Source: Ruminococcus sp. (GTDB lineage: Bacteria > Bacillota > Clostridia > Oscillospirales > Ruminococcaceae). From it: a DNA stretch of 64,000 nt. The stretch lies in NCBI GenBank assembly GCA_015066805.1, contig SVNP01000006.1, forward strand, positions 1 to 64,000. The letters are read 5' to 3'. The translations under genes and the position numbers were made by a program. The notes under the pieces are model-generated. The model ran no database searches and was not told the DNA's origin. It was given only the letters and a program-made list of their open reading frames with translations. Positions 1 through 9,370 of the stretch are shown piece by piece; the stretch's first letter is position 1; each line of letters opens with the position of its first letter.

Positions 1-1
1 T

Positions 2-424
2 GAGTATGTAGGCGGCATGGACTACGTTGAGAAGATCCAGAAGGAAGGCTGGATGGACTTCGACGTCGTTATCGCTTCCCCTGACATGATGGGCGTTGTT
101 GGTCGTCTGGGTAAGGTGCTGGGTCCCCGTGGCCTGATGCCCAACCCCAAGGCAGGTACCGTTTCCCCCGATGTTGCTAAGGCTGTTGCCGAGGCAAAGG
201 CAGGTAAGATCGAGTACCGTCTGGATAAGTCCAACATCATCCACTGCCCCATCGGCAAGGTTTCCTTCGGCGCAGAAAAGCTGGAGGAGAACTTCAATAC
301 CCTGGTTGAGGCTGTTGTAAAGGCAAAGCCCGCCGCCGCAAAGGGTACCTACCTGCGTTCTATCACCGTTGCTTCCACCATGGGTGTGGGCGTTCCGGTG
401 CAGACCGCTAAGTTTGGTGTCTGA
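2..424 (+). CDS. rplA: 50S ribosomal protein L1, C-terminal part (5' truncated by window edge)
   Basis: Frame open from base 2 ([13 protein letters not shown]...); L1 signature [21 protein letters not shown]... Confidence 0.97.
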   Translation, partial: EYVGGMDYVEKIQKEGWMDFDVVIASPDMMGVVGRLGKVLGPRGLMPNPKAGTVSPDVAKAVAEAKAGKIEYRLDKSNIIHCPIGKVSFGAEKLEENFNTLVEAVVKAKPAAAKGTYLRSITVASTMGVGVPVQTAKFGV

Positions 425-550
425 TTGAAAAAAACATCGCTTTTGCGGAGCAGAACCGCTGTGTGTTCTGCTCCCGAAGCGTTGATTTTCAATTTTGAAG
501 GAATTCTCTTGACAAATCATATAGTTTGTGTTATAATACTATTCGTTCAT

Positions 551-623
551 GAGAAATTAGCTCAGTTGGCAGAGCATCTCCCTTTTAAGGAGAGGGTCGA
601 GGGTTCGAACCCCTCATTTCTCA
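551..623 (+). tRNA. tRNA-Lys (TTT)
   Basis: Cloverleaf GAGAAAT..CTTTTAA..GGTTCGAAC..ATTTCTC A; anticodon TTT. Confidence 0.95.
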
Positions 624-744
624 TCCGGAAACAGGTGTCACAGCGGTGGCACCTGTTTTGTTTTACCCGCAAGGCTGCTTCCCCCAAAAGGAAAAATCTT
701 CATAAACCCCTTGACAAATCCTTGGGAACGTGCTATAATCTCTA

Positions 745-1036
745 GCATAAAGGCGATGACGAAGAAGGCCTGCAATCACGCAGCACAGAGAATCGGTGGT
801 TGGTGTAAACCGATGTGTGGGATTGCAAAGTGCCCCTCCCTTCCGAGCCGGAGACCTGAACATCCAGTGGAAAAAGTAGGGCTCCCGTGATTGCTGCGTC
901 AATGCATACGAAGTTGTCAGACTTCAATGAGGTGGCGTACACATCAGAAGATGTGACGCAATTTGAGTGGTACCGCGAGTGTAAGATCTGCACCCGTCTC
1001 AAAGTCCAATTGCTTTGAGATGGGTGTTTTTTATTT
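745..1036 (+). promoter_or_regulatory. T-box leader (Stem I, T-box motif TGGTACCGCG, intrinsic terminator) upstream of ridA-leuA
   Basis: Promoter TTGACA-17-TATAAT at about 712-740; GATGACGAAG / CTTCCGAGCC k-turn; AGAGA..GGTTGGTG apical motif; GAGTGGTACCGCG at 965-977; terminator CACCCGTCTCAAAG/CTTTGAGATGGGTG plus T-run at 1001-1036. Confidence 0.9.
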
Positions 1037-1132
1037 GCCCTCCCAAGCAAAATCCCGCCAAAGGAGGCACCCTTTGCGCTGCACAGGCAGCCCGTGCCCG
1101 TAAAAATCAACAGATAAAAGGAGAATATTGCT

Positions 1133-1516
1133 ATGACAACCAAAATTCAGACCGCAAATGCACCTGCCGCCATCGGCCCCTACTCTCAGGCTATGGTCTG
1201 CGGCAATCTTGTATTCACATCGGGTCAGATTCCCATCAACCCCGCCACCGGCAACGTGGAGGCAGTAGGCATCGAAGCACAGACCGAACAGGTCTGCAAG
1301 AACCTCGCTGCAGTGTTGCAGGCCGCAGGCAGCGATCTCACCAAGGCCATCAAAACAACCTGCTTTTTGCAGGATATGGCCGATTTCGCCGCATTCAACG
1401 ATGTGTACGCACGCTACTTTACCGAAAAGCCCGCACGCTCCTGCGTGGCTGTGAAAACACTGCCCAAGAATGTACTGGTGGAAGTGGAAGTGATCGCCGA
1501 GAAAAAGGAGGATTGA
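1133..1516 (+). CDS. ridA: RidA/YjgF family reactive intermediate/imine deaminase
   Basis: IQTANAPAAIGPYSQAMV...FTSGQIPINPATG...VEVEVIA. Confidence 0.95.
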   Translation: MTTKIQTANAPAAIGPYSQAMVCGNLVFTSGQIPINPATGNVEAVGIEAQTEQVCKNLAAVLQAAGSDLTKAIKTTCFLQDMADFAAFNDVYARYFTEKPARSCVAVKTLPKNVLVEVEVIAEKKED

Positions 1517-1522
1517 CCCCTT

Positions 1523-3196
1523 ATGATGAATCCTCGGAAATATCGCCCGGGATACTTCCTCGCTCCCGGAGAATGCCGTGACTGGATGCGGAAAGACCGC
1601 ATCGAAAAAGCACCGGTCTGGTGCAGTGTGGATATGCGCGACGGCAACCAGAGCCTTGTGATCCCCATGAGTCTGGAACAGAAGCTGGAATACTATCAGA
1701 CGCTGCTGGATGTGGGCTTTAAGGAAATCGAAGTGGGCTTCCCTGCCGCATCTGATACGGAATATGAGTTTTTGCGTACGCTCATCGAACGCAATATGAT
1801 CCCCGAGGATGTGACTGTTCAGGTGCTGACCCAGTGCCGTGAGCATATCATCCGCAAAACCTTTGAAGCCTGCAAGGGTGCGCCCAGTGCCATCATCCAC
1901 TTTTATAACTCTGTCAGTGTGGCACAGCGTGAGCAGGTGTTCCGTAAATCCAAGGAGGAGATCAAGGAGATCGCCGTTGCTGGTGCAACGCTGGTAAAGC
2001 AGCTTGCCGCCGAGTATGAAGGCAACTTCCGCTTTGAATATTCCCCCGAAAGCTTTACAGGTACCGAGCCGGAATACGCACTGGAGGTCTGTAATGCGGT
2101 GCTGGATGTGCTGCAGCCCTCACCTGACAACAATGTGATCATCAACCTGCCCGTAACTGTGGAAATGAGCTTGCCTCATGTGTATGCTTCCCAGGTGGAG
2201 TACATGAGCAAAAACCTGAAGTACCGTGAGTATGTGACCCTTTCTCTGCACCCCCACAATGATCGCGGTACCGGTGTTGCCGATGCAGAGCTTGCTTTGC
2301 TGGCAGGCGCAGACCGTGTGGAAGGTACGCTGTTCGGCAACGGCGAGCGTACAGGCAATGTGGATATCATTACGCTGGCCATGAATATGTACTCCCACGG
2401 TGTGGACCCCCGCCTGGATTTCTCCGATATGCCCGCCCTGACCGAGGTTTACGAACGCTGCACAGGCATGCACGTCTATGAGCGTTCCCCCTATGCAGGT
2501 GCGCTGGTCTTTGCCGCCTTCTCCGGCAGCCACCAGGATGCCATTGCCAAGGGTATGAAATATCGGGAGGAAAAACAGCTCGCCTTCTGGGATGTGCCTT
2601 ATATCCCCATTGATCCCAGAGATATCAACCGCGCCTACGATGCCGACGTGATCCGTGTGAACTCTCAGTCCGGCAAGGGCGGCATCGGTTATCTGCTGGA
2701 GCAGACTTATGGCTATTTCCTGCCCCCCGGTATGCGTGAACATCTCAGCTATGTGTGCAAGGGTATCTCCGACAGAGAGCATAAGGAGCTGAAGGTCTCC
2801 GAGGTGCTGGATATCTTTATGGAGCATTATCTGAACGTGCCCGGTGCCATCAGCGTAACCGATTTCGACTTCATGCGGGAAAACGATGCGGTGAAGATCG
2901 ACATCACCTTTATGCGCAACGGCGAGCAGACCAAGCTGCAGGCCGAAGGCAACGGTTCTCTCAGTGCGATAAACAACGCCCTGAAGGCCTATACCGGAAA
3001 AGAATACACTTTGCAGGTATTTACACAGCACAGTATGCAGGGGCAGGGCTCCCAGAGTGTGGCGGCATCCTACATCGGGCTGGAAACCACACAGGGTGCT
3101 ATGTTCTGGGGTGCCGGCACCGATACCGACGTGATCAAGGCAAGCACCAACGCACTGCTCAGTGCCTTCCATAACATGGTACAGAGCGAGGCGTGA
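1523..3196 (+). CDS. leuA: 2-isopropylmalate synthase, actinobacterial/fungal-type LeuA
   Basis: PVWCSVDMRDGNQSLVIPMS...EIEVGFPAAS...SLHPHNDRGTGVADAELALLAGADRVEGTLFGNGERTGNVD. Confidence 0.93.
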   Translation: MMNPRKYRPGYFLAPGECRDWMRKDRIEKAPVWCSVDMRDGNQSLVIPMSLEQKLEYYQTLLDVGFKEIEVGFPAASDTEYEFLRTLIERNMIPEDVTVQVLTQCREHIIRKTFEACKGAPSAIIHFYNSVSVAQREQVFRKSKEEIKEIAVAGATLVKQLAAEYEGNFRFEYSPESFTGTEPEYALEVCNAVLDVLQPSPDNNVIINLPVTVEMSLPHVYASQVEYMSKNLKYREYVTLSLHPHNDRGTGVADAELALLAGADRVEGTLFGNGERTGNVDIITLAMNMYSHGVDPRLDFSDMPALTEVYERCTGMHVYERSPYAGALVFAAFSGSHQDAIAKGMKYREEKQLAFWDVPYIPIDPRDINRAYDADVIRVNSQSGKGGIGYLLEQTYGYFLPPGMREHLSYVCKGISDREHKELKVSEVLDIFMEHYLNVPGAISVTDFDFMRENDAVKIDITFMRNGEQTKLQAEGNGSLSAINNALKAYTGKEYTLQVFTQHSMQGQGSQSVAASYIGLETTQGAMFWGAGTDTDVIKASTNALLSAFHNMVQSEA

Positions 3197-3260
3197 TCTT
3201 CAAACCAAACCGCAGGGCGGCTGATGCCGCATCTGCGAAACACAGAAAGGAATTGTAATT

Positions 3261-3485
3261 ATGGGATTCTCGGATGCATTGAAAAAACTGGCCGGCGAAG
3301 CTGTGAATATGGCAGGCAACGTAGCGGAAGCCGCAGCAGGCATCGTGGATGATGTGACGGATGAGGCAAACGAACTGTTCTCCAAGGCTGAGCAAAAGGT
3401 GACTGAAGCAGTAGCGGCACATTCTTCAGCCGAAAAAAAGACTCCTCCGATGCAGACAACGCATAACAAAACCTTTCCGCATTAA
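3261..3485 (+). CDS. small hypothetical protein (74 aa, amphipathic/Ala-rich)
   Basis: RBS AGAAAGGAATTGTAATT upstream of ATG; ORF. Confidence 0.55.
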   Translation: MGFSDALKKLAGEAVNMAGNVAEAAAGIVDDVTDEANELFSKAEQKVTEAVAAHSSAEKKTPPMQTTHNKTFPH

Positions 3486-3581
3486 GGAAATCTTCAGAAA
3501 ATCTTAAAGGCTGTCCCCCTTGCTTTCGGGCTGCGATTATGGTATCATAAAAGCAGAAAAACCGAAATCAAGGGGGATTTT

Positions 3582-3815
3582 ATGATGTTTGACGCTGCTG
3601 ATCTGCTGGTATGGCTGATTCCCGCCATTCCCGCAGCAACCCTGCTCTGGTTTGTAATCTGTCTGGTGCGTAAGCTGACCTACCGAGGGGAAGATGTAAC
3701 GGTACGCAAAAGCCGCAATTTCTGGCTGATCCTTTCGGGCATTGTATTTGCTGTCATAGGCGGCAGCTTCCTGGCCATGATCATTCTGTTTGCCATGGCC
3801 ATTGCTCATATGTGA
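3582..3815 (+). CDS. small membrane protein (77 aa)
   Basis: RBS AAGGGGGATTTT; two hydrophobic helices. Confidence 0.6.
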   Translation: MMFDAADLLVWLIPAIPAATLLWFVICLVRKLTYRGEDVTVRKSRNFWLILSGIVFAVIGGSFLAMIILFAMAIAHM

Positions 3816-3823
3816 GGTGCCCT

Positions 3824-3964
3824 ATGAGCGACAAACTGTTTCATCGCATCATTCTGCTGATTTGTGCAGTGGGGATCGCCGCTACCATCGGACTGGTCAT
3901 CTATACCTGCTATCTGCATGATACTTGCGCCATCCTGACCTTTATTGCCAATGAAAGGAGCTGA
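3824..3964 (+). CDS. very small single-TM protein (46 aa)
   Basis: Own translation MSDKLFHRIILLICAVGIAATIGLVIYTCYLHDTCAILTFIANERS*; just downstream of the preceding ORF and overlapping the next RBS. Confidence 0.5.
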   Translation: MSDKLFHRIILLICAVGIAATIGLVIYTCYLHDTCAILTFIANERS

Positions 3965-3968
3965 GCCT

Positions 3969-4949
3969 GTGAAAAAACTGACCAAACAGCTTCTGTGCAT
4001 CGGCAGCTTAAGTGCCATGTTTCTTGCCTTTGATCTTGGTATTTACCACTGCTTTACCAAACGCTGTACCGAAACGGAAAGTGCGGAATTTCAGGCGAAA
4101 TCCGTGGAAGTCAGCGCATATCTCCCCTTTGATGCGGATTCCGCCATTGTCAGGCACAGATCCGAAGTGCAGCTCACGGGCGATCTGCCGGTCATGGATG
4201 GAGCTGCTGCCTTGTTCCCCATGTATTCCGCCTTTGCCCATGCCCTTTATCCGGAGGATTCCTGCCCCTACGCAGAGGGTGATTTTTTACCGGAAAGTGC
4301 GGTACAGTTCCGCAATACGGGAGATGCCTACCGTGCCATTGCAGATGGTACTGCCGATGTGATCTTCTGCGCCCGCCCTGCGGAATATCAACTGCAATAT
4401 GCCGCAGACCGCAATGTGGAGCTGGTATTTCAGCCCATTGGCAAAGAAGCCTTTGTATTTGTGGTCAACAGCCAAAACCCTGTTAATACCCTGACCTGCC
4501 AACAGGTACGGGGCATTTACAGCGGTGAATATACAAACTGGTCTCAATTGGGCGGAGAAAACACGCCCATTGCCGCCCTGCAGCGCATCCACGGCAGCGG
4601 CAGCCAAAGTGTGATGGAATCCTTTATGGGTGAGGTGCCGATGGTCAAAGATTACGACACCTTTCTGGGACGTGCCATCGGATTTTCTTTCCGCTACTAT
4701 GTGGAAGGAATCGTGGAAAAGGGCGGTGTCAAGCTGCTTTCTCTGGAAGGCATTGCACCCACTGCCGAAAACATCCGCAACGGCAGCTATCCTGTGGTCA
4801 GCGAGATCTACGCCATTTACCGCAAGGATGACACAAGCGAAAATCTGGCGCAGCTCCTGACATGGATCATGAGCGATGAAGGGCAGCGCATTGTGGAAGA
4901 AACAGGATATGTACCCTACACCGCCGCCCCTGTGACTTTTTCGGAATAA
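3969..4949 (+). CDS. PstS-like periplasmic substrate (phosphate)-binding protein, GTG start
   Basis: PBP-like domain: DVIFCARPAEYQ...VFVVNSQNPVNTLT..QVRGIYSGEYTNWSQLGGENTPI; RBS AAAGGAG before GTG at 3969. Confidence 0.8.
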   Translation: MKKLTKQLLCIGSLSAMFLAFDLGIYHCFTKRCTETESAEFQAKSVEVSAYLPFDADSAIVRHRSEVQLTGDLPVMDGAAALFPMYSAFAHALYPEDSCPYAEGDFLPESAVQFRNTGDAYRAIADGTADVIFCARPAEYQLQYAADRNVELVFQPIGKEAFVFVVNSQNPVNTLTCQQVRGIYSGEYTNWSQLGGENTPIAALQRIHGSGSQSVMESFMGEVPMVKDYDTFLGRAIGFSFRYYVEGIVEKGGVKLLSLEGIAPTAENIRNGSYPVVSEIYAIYRKDDTSENLAQLLTWIMSDEGQRIVEETGYVPYTAAPVTFSE

Positions 4950-4961
4950 AGGAGTACCATC

Positions 4962-5717
4962 ATGAAGCACATCAAAGTGTGGATGCAAACCATCAGGGAA
5001 AAAATAAAACAGCTTTGGCACCGGGCAATGCTGCGCCGCAAAACAATCAACCGAAAGAAATGGTGTGCAGCAGCAGGCATTACCGCCCTTGCAGGTGCAG
5101 TCTGCATTCTCGGTATCAACGGATATGTCAAGCATACCGCTAAAGCAGCCTTTGTCACTGCACAACAGGCAGCCGAGGGTGAGGAGGTTGACTGCATCAT
5201 TGTGCTGGGCTGCCTGGTAAGAGATGACGGCACCCCCAGCGATATGCTGCGGGATCGTCTGACAGGAGCCGTAGAGCTGTACCGTATGGGTGCCGCACCC
5301 AAAATTCTCATGAGCGGCGATCACGGACAGGATTCCTATGACGAGGTAAACGCCATGAAACAGTTTGCTGTGGATGCAGGCGTGCCTTCCGAGGATGTGT
5401 TTATGGATCATGCAGGATTCTCCACCTATGAAACCATGTATCGGGCAAAAGAAATTTTCGGGGCGGAAAAAGTCGTGGTAGTCACCCAGGAATATCACCT
5501 GTACCGTGCCGTGTACATCGCAGAAGAGCTGGGCATGGAGGTCTGCGGTGTCAGCTCCGATTACAACCGCTATTACGGCCAGACCATGCGGGATCTGCGG
5601 GAGGTGCTGGCACGCTGCAAGGATTTTGCCATGTGTATCCTGCAGCCCGAGCCTACCTTTCTCGGCGAAACCATTTCTCTGGACGGAGATGGGAATGTGA
5701 CCAATGATAAGACTTGA
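4962..5717 (+). CDS. SanA/YdcF family (DUF218) membrane-anchored protein
   Basis: VDCIIVLGCLVRDDGTPSDMLRDRL..LMSGDHG..YDEVNAMK...VTQEYHLYRAVYIAEELG. Confidence 0.9.
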   Translation: MKHIKVWMQTIREKIKQLWHRAMLRRKTINRKKWCAAAGITALAGAVCILGINGYVKHTAKAAFVTAQQAAEGEEVDCIIVLGCLVRDDGTPSDMLRDRLTGAVELYRMGAAPKILMSGDHGQDSYDEVNAMKQFAVDAGVPSEDVFMDHAGFSTYETMYRAKEIFGAEKVVVVTQEYHLYRAVYIAEELGMEVCGVSSDYNRYYGQTMRDLREVLARCKDFAMCILQPEPTFLGETISLDGDGNVTNDKT

Positions 5718-5779
5718 CAAATTATCGCAAATATGGTATAGTAAAATTACGAATCGACTTTGAAAGGAGCTGCCCACCC

Positions 5780-5848
5780 ATGTTTTGTTGTAGTGCAACA
5801 TCCACAAATTGCATTTTGCACAACGGGGGGGGGTATGTCTTTCTGTAA
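5780..5848 (+). CDS. candidate short ORF (22 aa: MFCCSATSTNCILHNGGGYVFL) containing a G9 tract
   Basis: Promoter TTGACA-17-TATAGT upstream, RBS AAAGGAG, stop before a terminator-like hairpin. Confidence 0.35.
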   Translation: MFCCSATSTNCILHNGGGYVFL

Positions 5849-5876
5849 TTAGTCGATTTGCACAATTTGTACAATT

Positions 5877-5925
5877 GCACACCAAAGTGCGCCTTGATAC
5901 AAGGTGTACTTTGGTGTGCTTTTTT
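5877..5925 (+). terminator. strong intrinsic terminator/attenuator hairpin
   Basis: GCACACCAAAGT...ACTTTGGTGTGC perfect 12-bp stem, with inner CCTTG/CAAGG, followed by TTTTTT. Confidence 0.85.
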
Positions 5926-5982
5926 GTAGCTGAAAATTGAAACAACATAGATACATTTATGTAACATGGAGGAGGAAATCGA

Positions 5983-7170
5983 ATGGACTTAAAGAAGATT
6001 ATGACTTTTGTAGTATGCACAGGTATGAGTATGACACTAGCAGCATGCACGGACACAAACGGAAGCAACCCCGATTCAAAAGCAGCTGAAACGACGGGTA
6101 ATAGCAGTTTTGGATCGCAAAAGGATATGGTCACGGTAAATGATGAAATTCTGAATGCAGATCCTTATGAACATATGGTTCAGATTGGCAATAATAAGAT
6201 TGATTTTCCGTTAACGGTAGAAAAACTGGTTGCAAATGGGTTTGAGTATGCTGACTCTAACGAAAACGCAATTGATTACTTGATGGATATCAACGCGCGG
6301 AAAGATATTGATTTTCTACTGAATGGAACCCAAGTGTCGCTATTCGTTGGAAATGACACCGGAGACTACGCACCAATCTCTGCTTGTAAGGCAGATTATC
6401 TGACTACGAATGCATTTGGTGAGCAAGCTGAATATCTGATATTTCCCGGAGGTGTTCGTATTGGTTTTACGAAAAATGAATTGATTGCTGCCTGGGGTGA
6501 ACCTTACTTGGCGGAAGATTGCTACAACGATGGCATTGTGACGAAAAAATATTATTATGTCAGATATTATAAAAAAGAGGCGCTGATAGATTACCCTTTA
6601 TCATACTGTGATGAAAGGTATACAGTAACCTTGGAAAATGATACAGTTACAGGCATTCAGCGTTCTTGGAGCAATTATACAGGCTCCGAGGATGCCGACA
6701 GAGAAGTTACTTCAAACGATGGAGCAGCCACACTTTATTATACCAGAAATCCCGACGTTTATGATAGAGTACATGATGAACACACAGGAATTATCACAGT
6801 TACTAATAATGATTACTTAGTAAGTGGCAATTCCATTTTAGGATATATTTATCGTTACCCTTATGATGTAGCAGGAGTAAGTGAGGCAGAATTTCAAAAG
6901 GCGTTAACCAAGGCTGCACATTCAGTTTATGATAGCATTGAATATAAAAAAATTTCCATGTCGGAAGATGATGGAATCTGGGTCGGTTATTGCACCGATG
7001 CATTTGACAGCAGCTTTTATATTGTCTACGCTTTGGCGTTCGACAATTCTTGGTACTATGGTTCCATAGGCATCACACCTATCACACCCAATGCACCGAT
7101 TACGGACGAAGTAAAAGAACGGCTCTATATGGTTGTAGAAGATATGCTTCTTTCTGCACATCAGAAATGA
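5983..7170 (+). CDS. secreted lipoprotein of unknown function, AT-richer than neighbours
   Basis: Signal peptide plus lipobox TLAAC; RBS GGAGGAGG; 395 aa. Confidence 0.8.
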   Translation: MDLKKIMTFVVCTGMSMTLAACTDTNGSNPDSKAAETTGNSSFGSQKDMVTVNDEILNADPYEHMVQIGNNKIDFPLTVEKLVANGFEYADSNENAIDYLMDINARKDIDFLLNGTQVSLFVGNDTGDYAPISACKADYLTTNAFGEQAEYLIFPGGVRIGFTKNELIAAWGEPYLAEDCYNDGIVTKKYYYVRYYKKEALIDYPLSYCDERYTVTLENDTVTGIQRSWSNYTGSEDADREVTSNDGAATLYYTRNPDVYDRVHDEHTGIITVTNNDYLVSGNSILGYIYRYPYDVAGVSEAEFQKALTKAAHSVYDSIEYKKISMSEDDGIWVGYCTDAFDSSFYIVYALAFDNSWYYGSIGITPITPNAPITDEVKERLYMVVEDMLLSAHQK

Positions 7171-7280
7171 TGCTAGCGGAAATTCTGCACAAACGATGCC
7201 TTAGCCAAAAGAATAGAGTAGTCTGGTACATCAAACAAAAACCGAACGGCTATCACACCGTTCGGTTTTGCTTTTGCGTC

Positions 7281-7355
7281 TGGCACCCCCTGCGGGAATC
7301 GAACCCACAACTAACCCTTAGGAGGGGCTTGTTATATCCATTGAACTAAGGGGGC
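7281..7355 (-). tRNA. tRNA-Arg (CCT), CCA encoded
   Basis: Reverse complement GCCCCCTTAGTTCAATGG...CTCCTAA...GTGGGTTCGATTCCCGCAGGGGGTGCCA. Confidence 0.93.
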
Positions 7356-7520
7356 GTTTCCTAAGTATTATATCACAGAATCCCCAAAGGGTCAAGCACC
7401 ACAGGAAAGAAAAAACGCCGCTGCGTTAAATTTCTGCAAAGTCTTGCAAAAACCCTTGCTTTTTTCCGCAAGATGTGGTACAATAAAACGGTATAGATTT
7501 TTACTCTATCCACAGAAAGG

Positions 7521-8873
7521 ATGCGTATCATAACTATGGAGAACACAGCCTCTATTGCAAGAGAACGCCTTGCGCTGCTCTTCGACAACGGCTCCTTTAC
7601 CGAGCTGGATGCCCTTCGTATGGAAAAGGACGAGGGTGCTGCTGTCGTGTGTGCACATGGCTATGTAGACGGCCTGCCCGTCTGCGCCTTTGCACAGTCC
7701 CCTGACATCAACAACGGTGCCCTGGGCAAAAATGCCGCCGGCAAAATCAAGCGCCTGTATAATCTGGCTGCAAAGACCGGTACCCCCGTAGTAGGGATCT
7801 ACGATTCCAACGGCGTTTACATCGACGGTACTGCCGATGCACTGACCGTTTACGGCAAGCTCATCGCAGCCGCCAATCATCTTTCCGGTGTGGTAGCACA
7901 GATCTCCGTGATCGCAGGTGTCTGCGCAGGCAGCGCCGCACTGATGGCTTCTGCTGCTGATTTTGTCATCTGCACCGAAAAATCCGAGCTGTACCTGACT
8001 CCTCCCTTCGGCACCAATGCCGCCGCCGCAGAAACCGCTGCCAAGAACGGTGTGGCTGCTGCTGTGTGTGCAGATGATGCCGCAGCTATGGAAAAGGTCA
8101 AGGCAATTCTGACCCTGATGCCTGCCAACAATCTGGCCGGCGCACCTGTTTGTGAGTATACCGCTCCCGCAGCAGCCTGCACCAAGGAGGCTCTGGCCGA
8201 GAGCATTGCCGATGCAGATTCTCTGCTGCCTTTGTATGAGACCTACGGCGATACCGTAAAGACTGCTCTGGCAACCCTGCGCGGTACTGCAGTGGGTATT
8301 ATTTCCGCTTGCGGCAAGGATGCCCTCACCGCTGACGATACCGCAAAGATCGCACGCTTTGTACGCACCTGCGATGCCTTCTCCATTCCCGTCATCACCC
8401 TGATGGATACCCCCGGCTTCGCTTGTGATACCGATGCCGCAAGAAACGGTTCTCTCCGTGCGATGGCACAGCTTTGCGGTGCCTATGCAGAAGCCACTAC
8501 CGTGAAGATCGCCCTCATTACCGGCGAGGCAAGCGGTGCCGCATTCTCCGCCATGGCCGGCAGAGGCGCAGGCAGCGATCTGGTTCTGGCCTGGGACAGC
8601 GCAACCATCGCCCCCATGAGACCCGAAGCCGCAGTAGAATTCCTGTGGCACGATAAGCTGAAGGGTGCTGCCGATGTGAACGCTACCCGCCGTACATTGG
8701 CCGCCGAGTACAGCAGCACGCTGGCATCTGCCGAAAAGGCCGCACAGCTTGGCGTTGTGGATACCGTGATCTCCGCAGCCGCCAGCCGTGATGCTCTTGT
8801 AGCAGCTCTGGATATGCTGGAGGGCAAGCGCATCAGCCGTATGCCCAAGAAGCACAGCAATATCCCCTTCTAA
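7521..8873 (+). CDS. acyl-CoA carboxylase/transcarboxylase carboxyltransferase subunit (12S-like); start may be 7536
   Basis: Carboxyltransferase fold: ARERLALLFDNGSFTELDAL...GVCAGSAALMASAADFVICTE...GEASGAAFSAMAGRGAGSDLVLAW. Confidence 0.88.
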   Translation: MRIITMENTASIARERLALLFDNGSFTELDALRMEKDEGAAVVCAHGYVDGLPVCAFAQSPDINNGALGKNAAGKIKRLYNLAAKTGTPVVGIYDSNGVYIDGTADALTVYGKLIAAANHLSGVVAQISVIAGVCAGSAALMASAADFVICTEKSELYLTPPFGTNAAAAETAAKNGVAAAVCADDAAAMEKVKAILTLMPANNLAGAPVCEYTAPAAACTKEALAESIADADSLLPLYETYGDTVKTALATLRGTAVGIISACGKDALTADDTAKIARFVRTCDAFSIPVITLMDTPGFACDTDAARNGSLRAMAQLCGAYAEATTVKIALITGEASGAAFSAMAGRGAGSDLVLAWDSATIAPMRPEAAVEFLWHDKLKGAADVNATRRTLAAEYSSTLASAEKAAQLGVVDTVISAAASRDALVAALDMLEGKRISRMPKKHSNIPF

Positions 8874-8958
8874 TTGCAAATCCATGCAGATCCTGCATGA
8901 CCATAGGTCGTAGACCGCAGAACATAGACCATATCAAACAAATAATCAGGAGGTTCTC

Positions 8959-9354
8959 ATGAAACAGTTCCGTGTAACCATCAACAATAAGCAATATGAT
9001 GTCGCAGTGGAAGAGCTGGGCGCAGGTGCCGCACCTGCTCCTGCTGCCGCCACTGCACCCGCCGCTGCACCTGCTCCCGTGCAGGCAGCCGCACCCGCAC
9101 CTGCCGCAGCACCTGCTGCACCCGCAGCCGTTCCCGCTGATGGCGAGCCCGTATCCGCACCCATGCCCGGCACCATCCTGCAGGTAAAGTGTGCCGCAGG
9201 CGATGCCGTTACCAAGGGTCAGGTCCTGTTTGTGCTGGAGGCTATGAAGATGGAGAACGATATCGTTGCCCCCAAGGATGGCACCATCGTTTCCGTGAAC
9301 ACCACCAAGGGCAGCTCTGTCAACCCCGGCGATGCACTCGCCATCCTGGGCTGA
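8959..9354 (+). CDS. biotin carboxyl carrier protein (1.3S-like) with Ala/Pro linker
   Basis: [50 protein letters not shown] biotinylation site. Confidence 0.96.
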   Translation: MKQFRVTINNKQYDVAVEELGAGAAPAPAAATAPAAAPAPVQAAAPAPAAAPAAPAAVPADGEPVSAPMPGTILQVKCAAGDAVTKGQVLFVLEAMKMENDIVAPKDGTIVSVNTTKGSSVNPGDALAILG

Positions 9355-9370
9355 GAAAGCGAGCAGTACC

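Noticed and set aside
425-745. 106-aa ORF following rplA
   Set aside because: Overlaps tRNA-Lys and the next promoter; no family similarity.
4287-6134. 615-aa minus-strand ORF spanning several genes
   Set aside because: Runs antisense through two well-supported genes and the terminator at 5877-5925.
9000-9160. Ala/Pro low-complexity DNA in the biotin carrier gene
   Set aside because: Ordinary flexible linker between the N-terminal region and the biotinyl domain of BCCPs.
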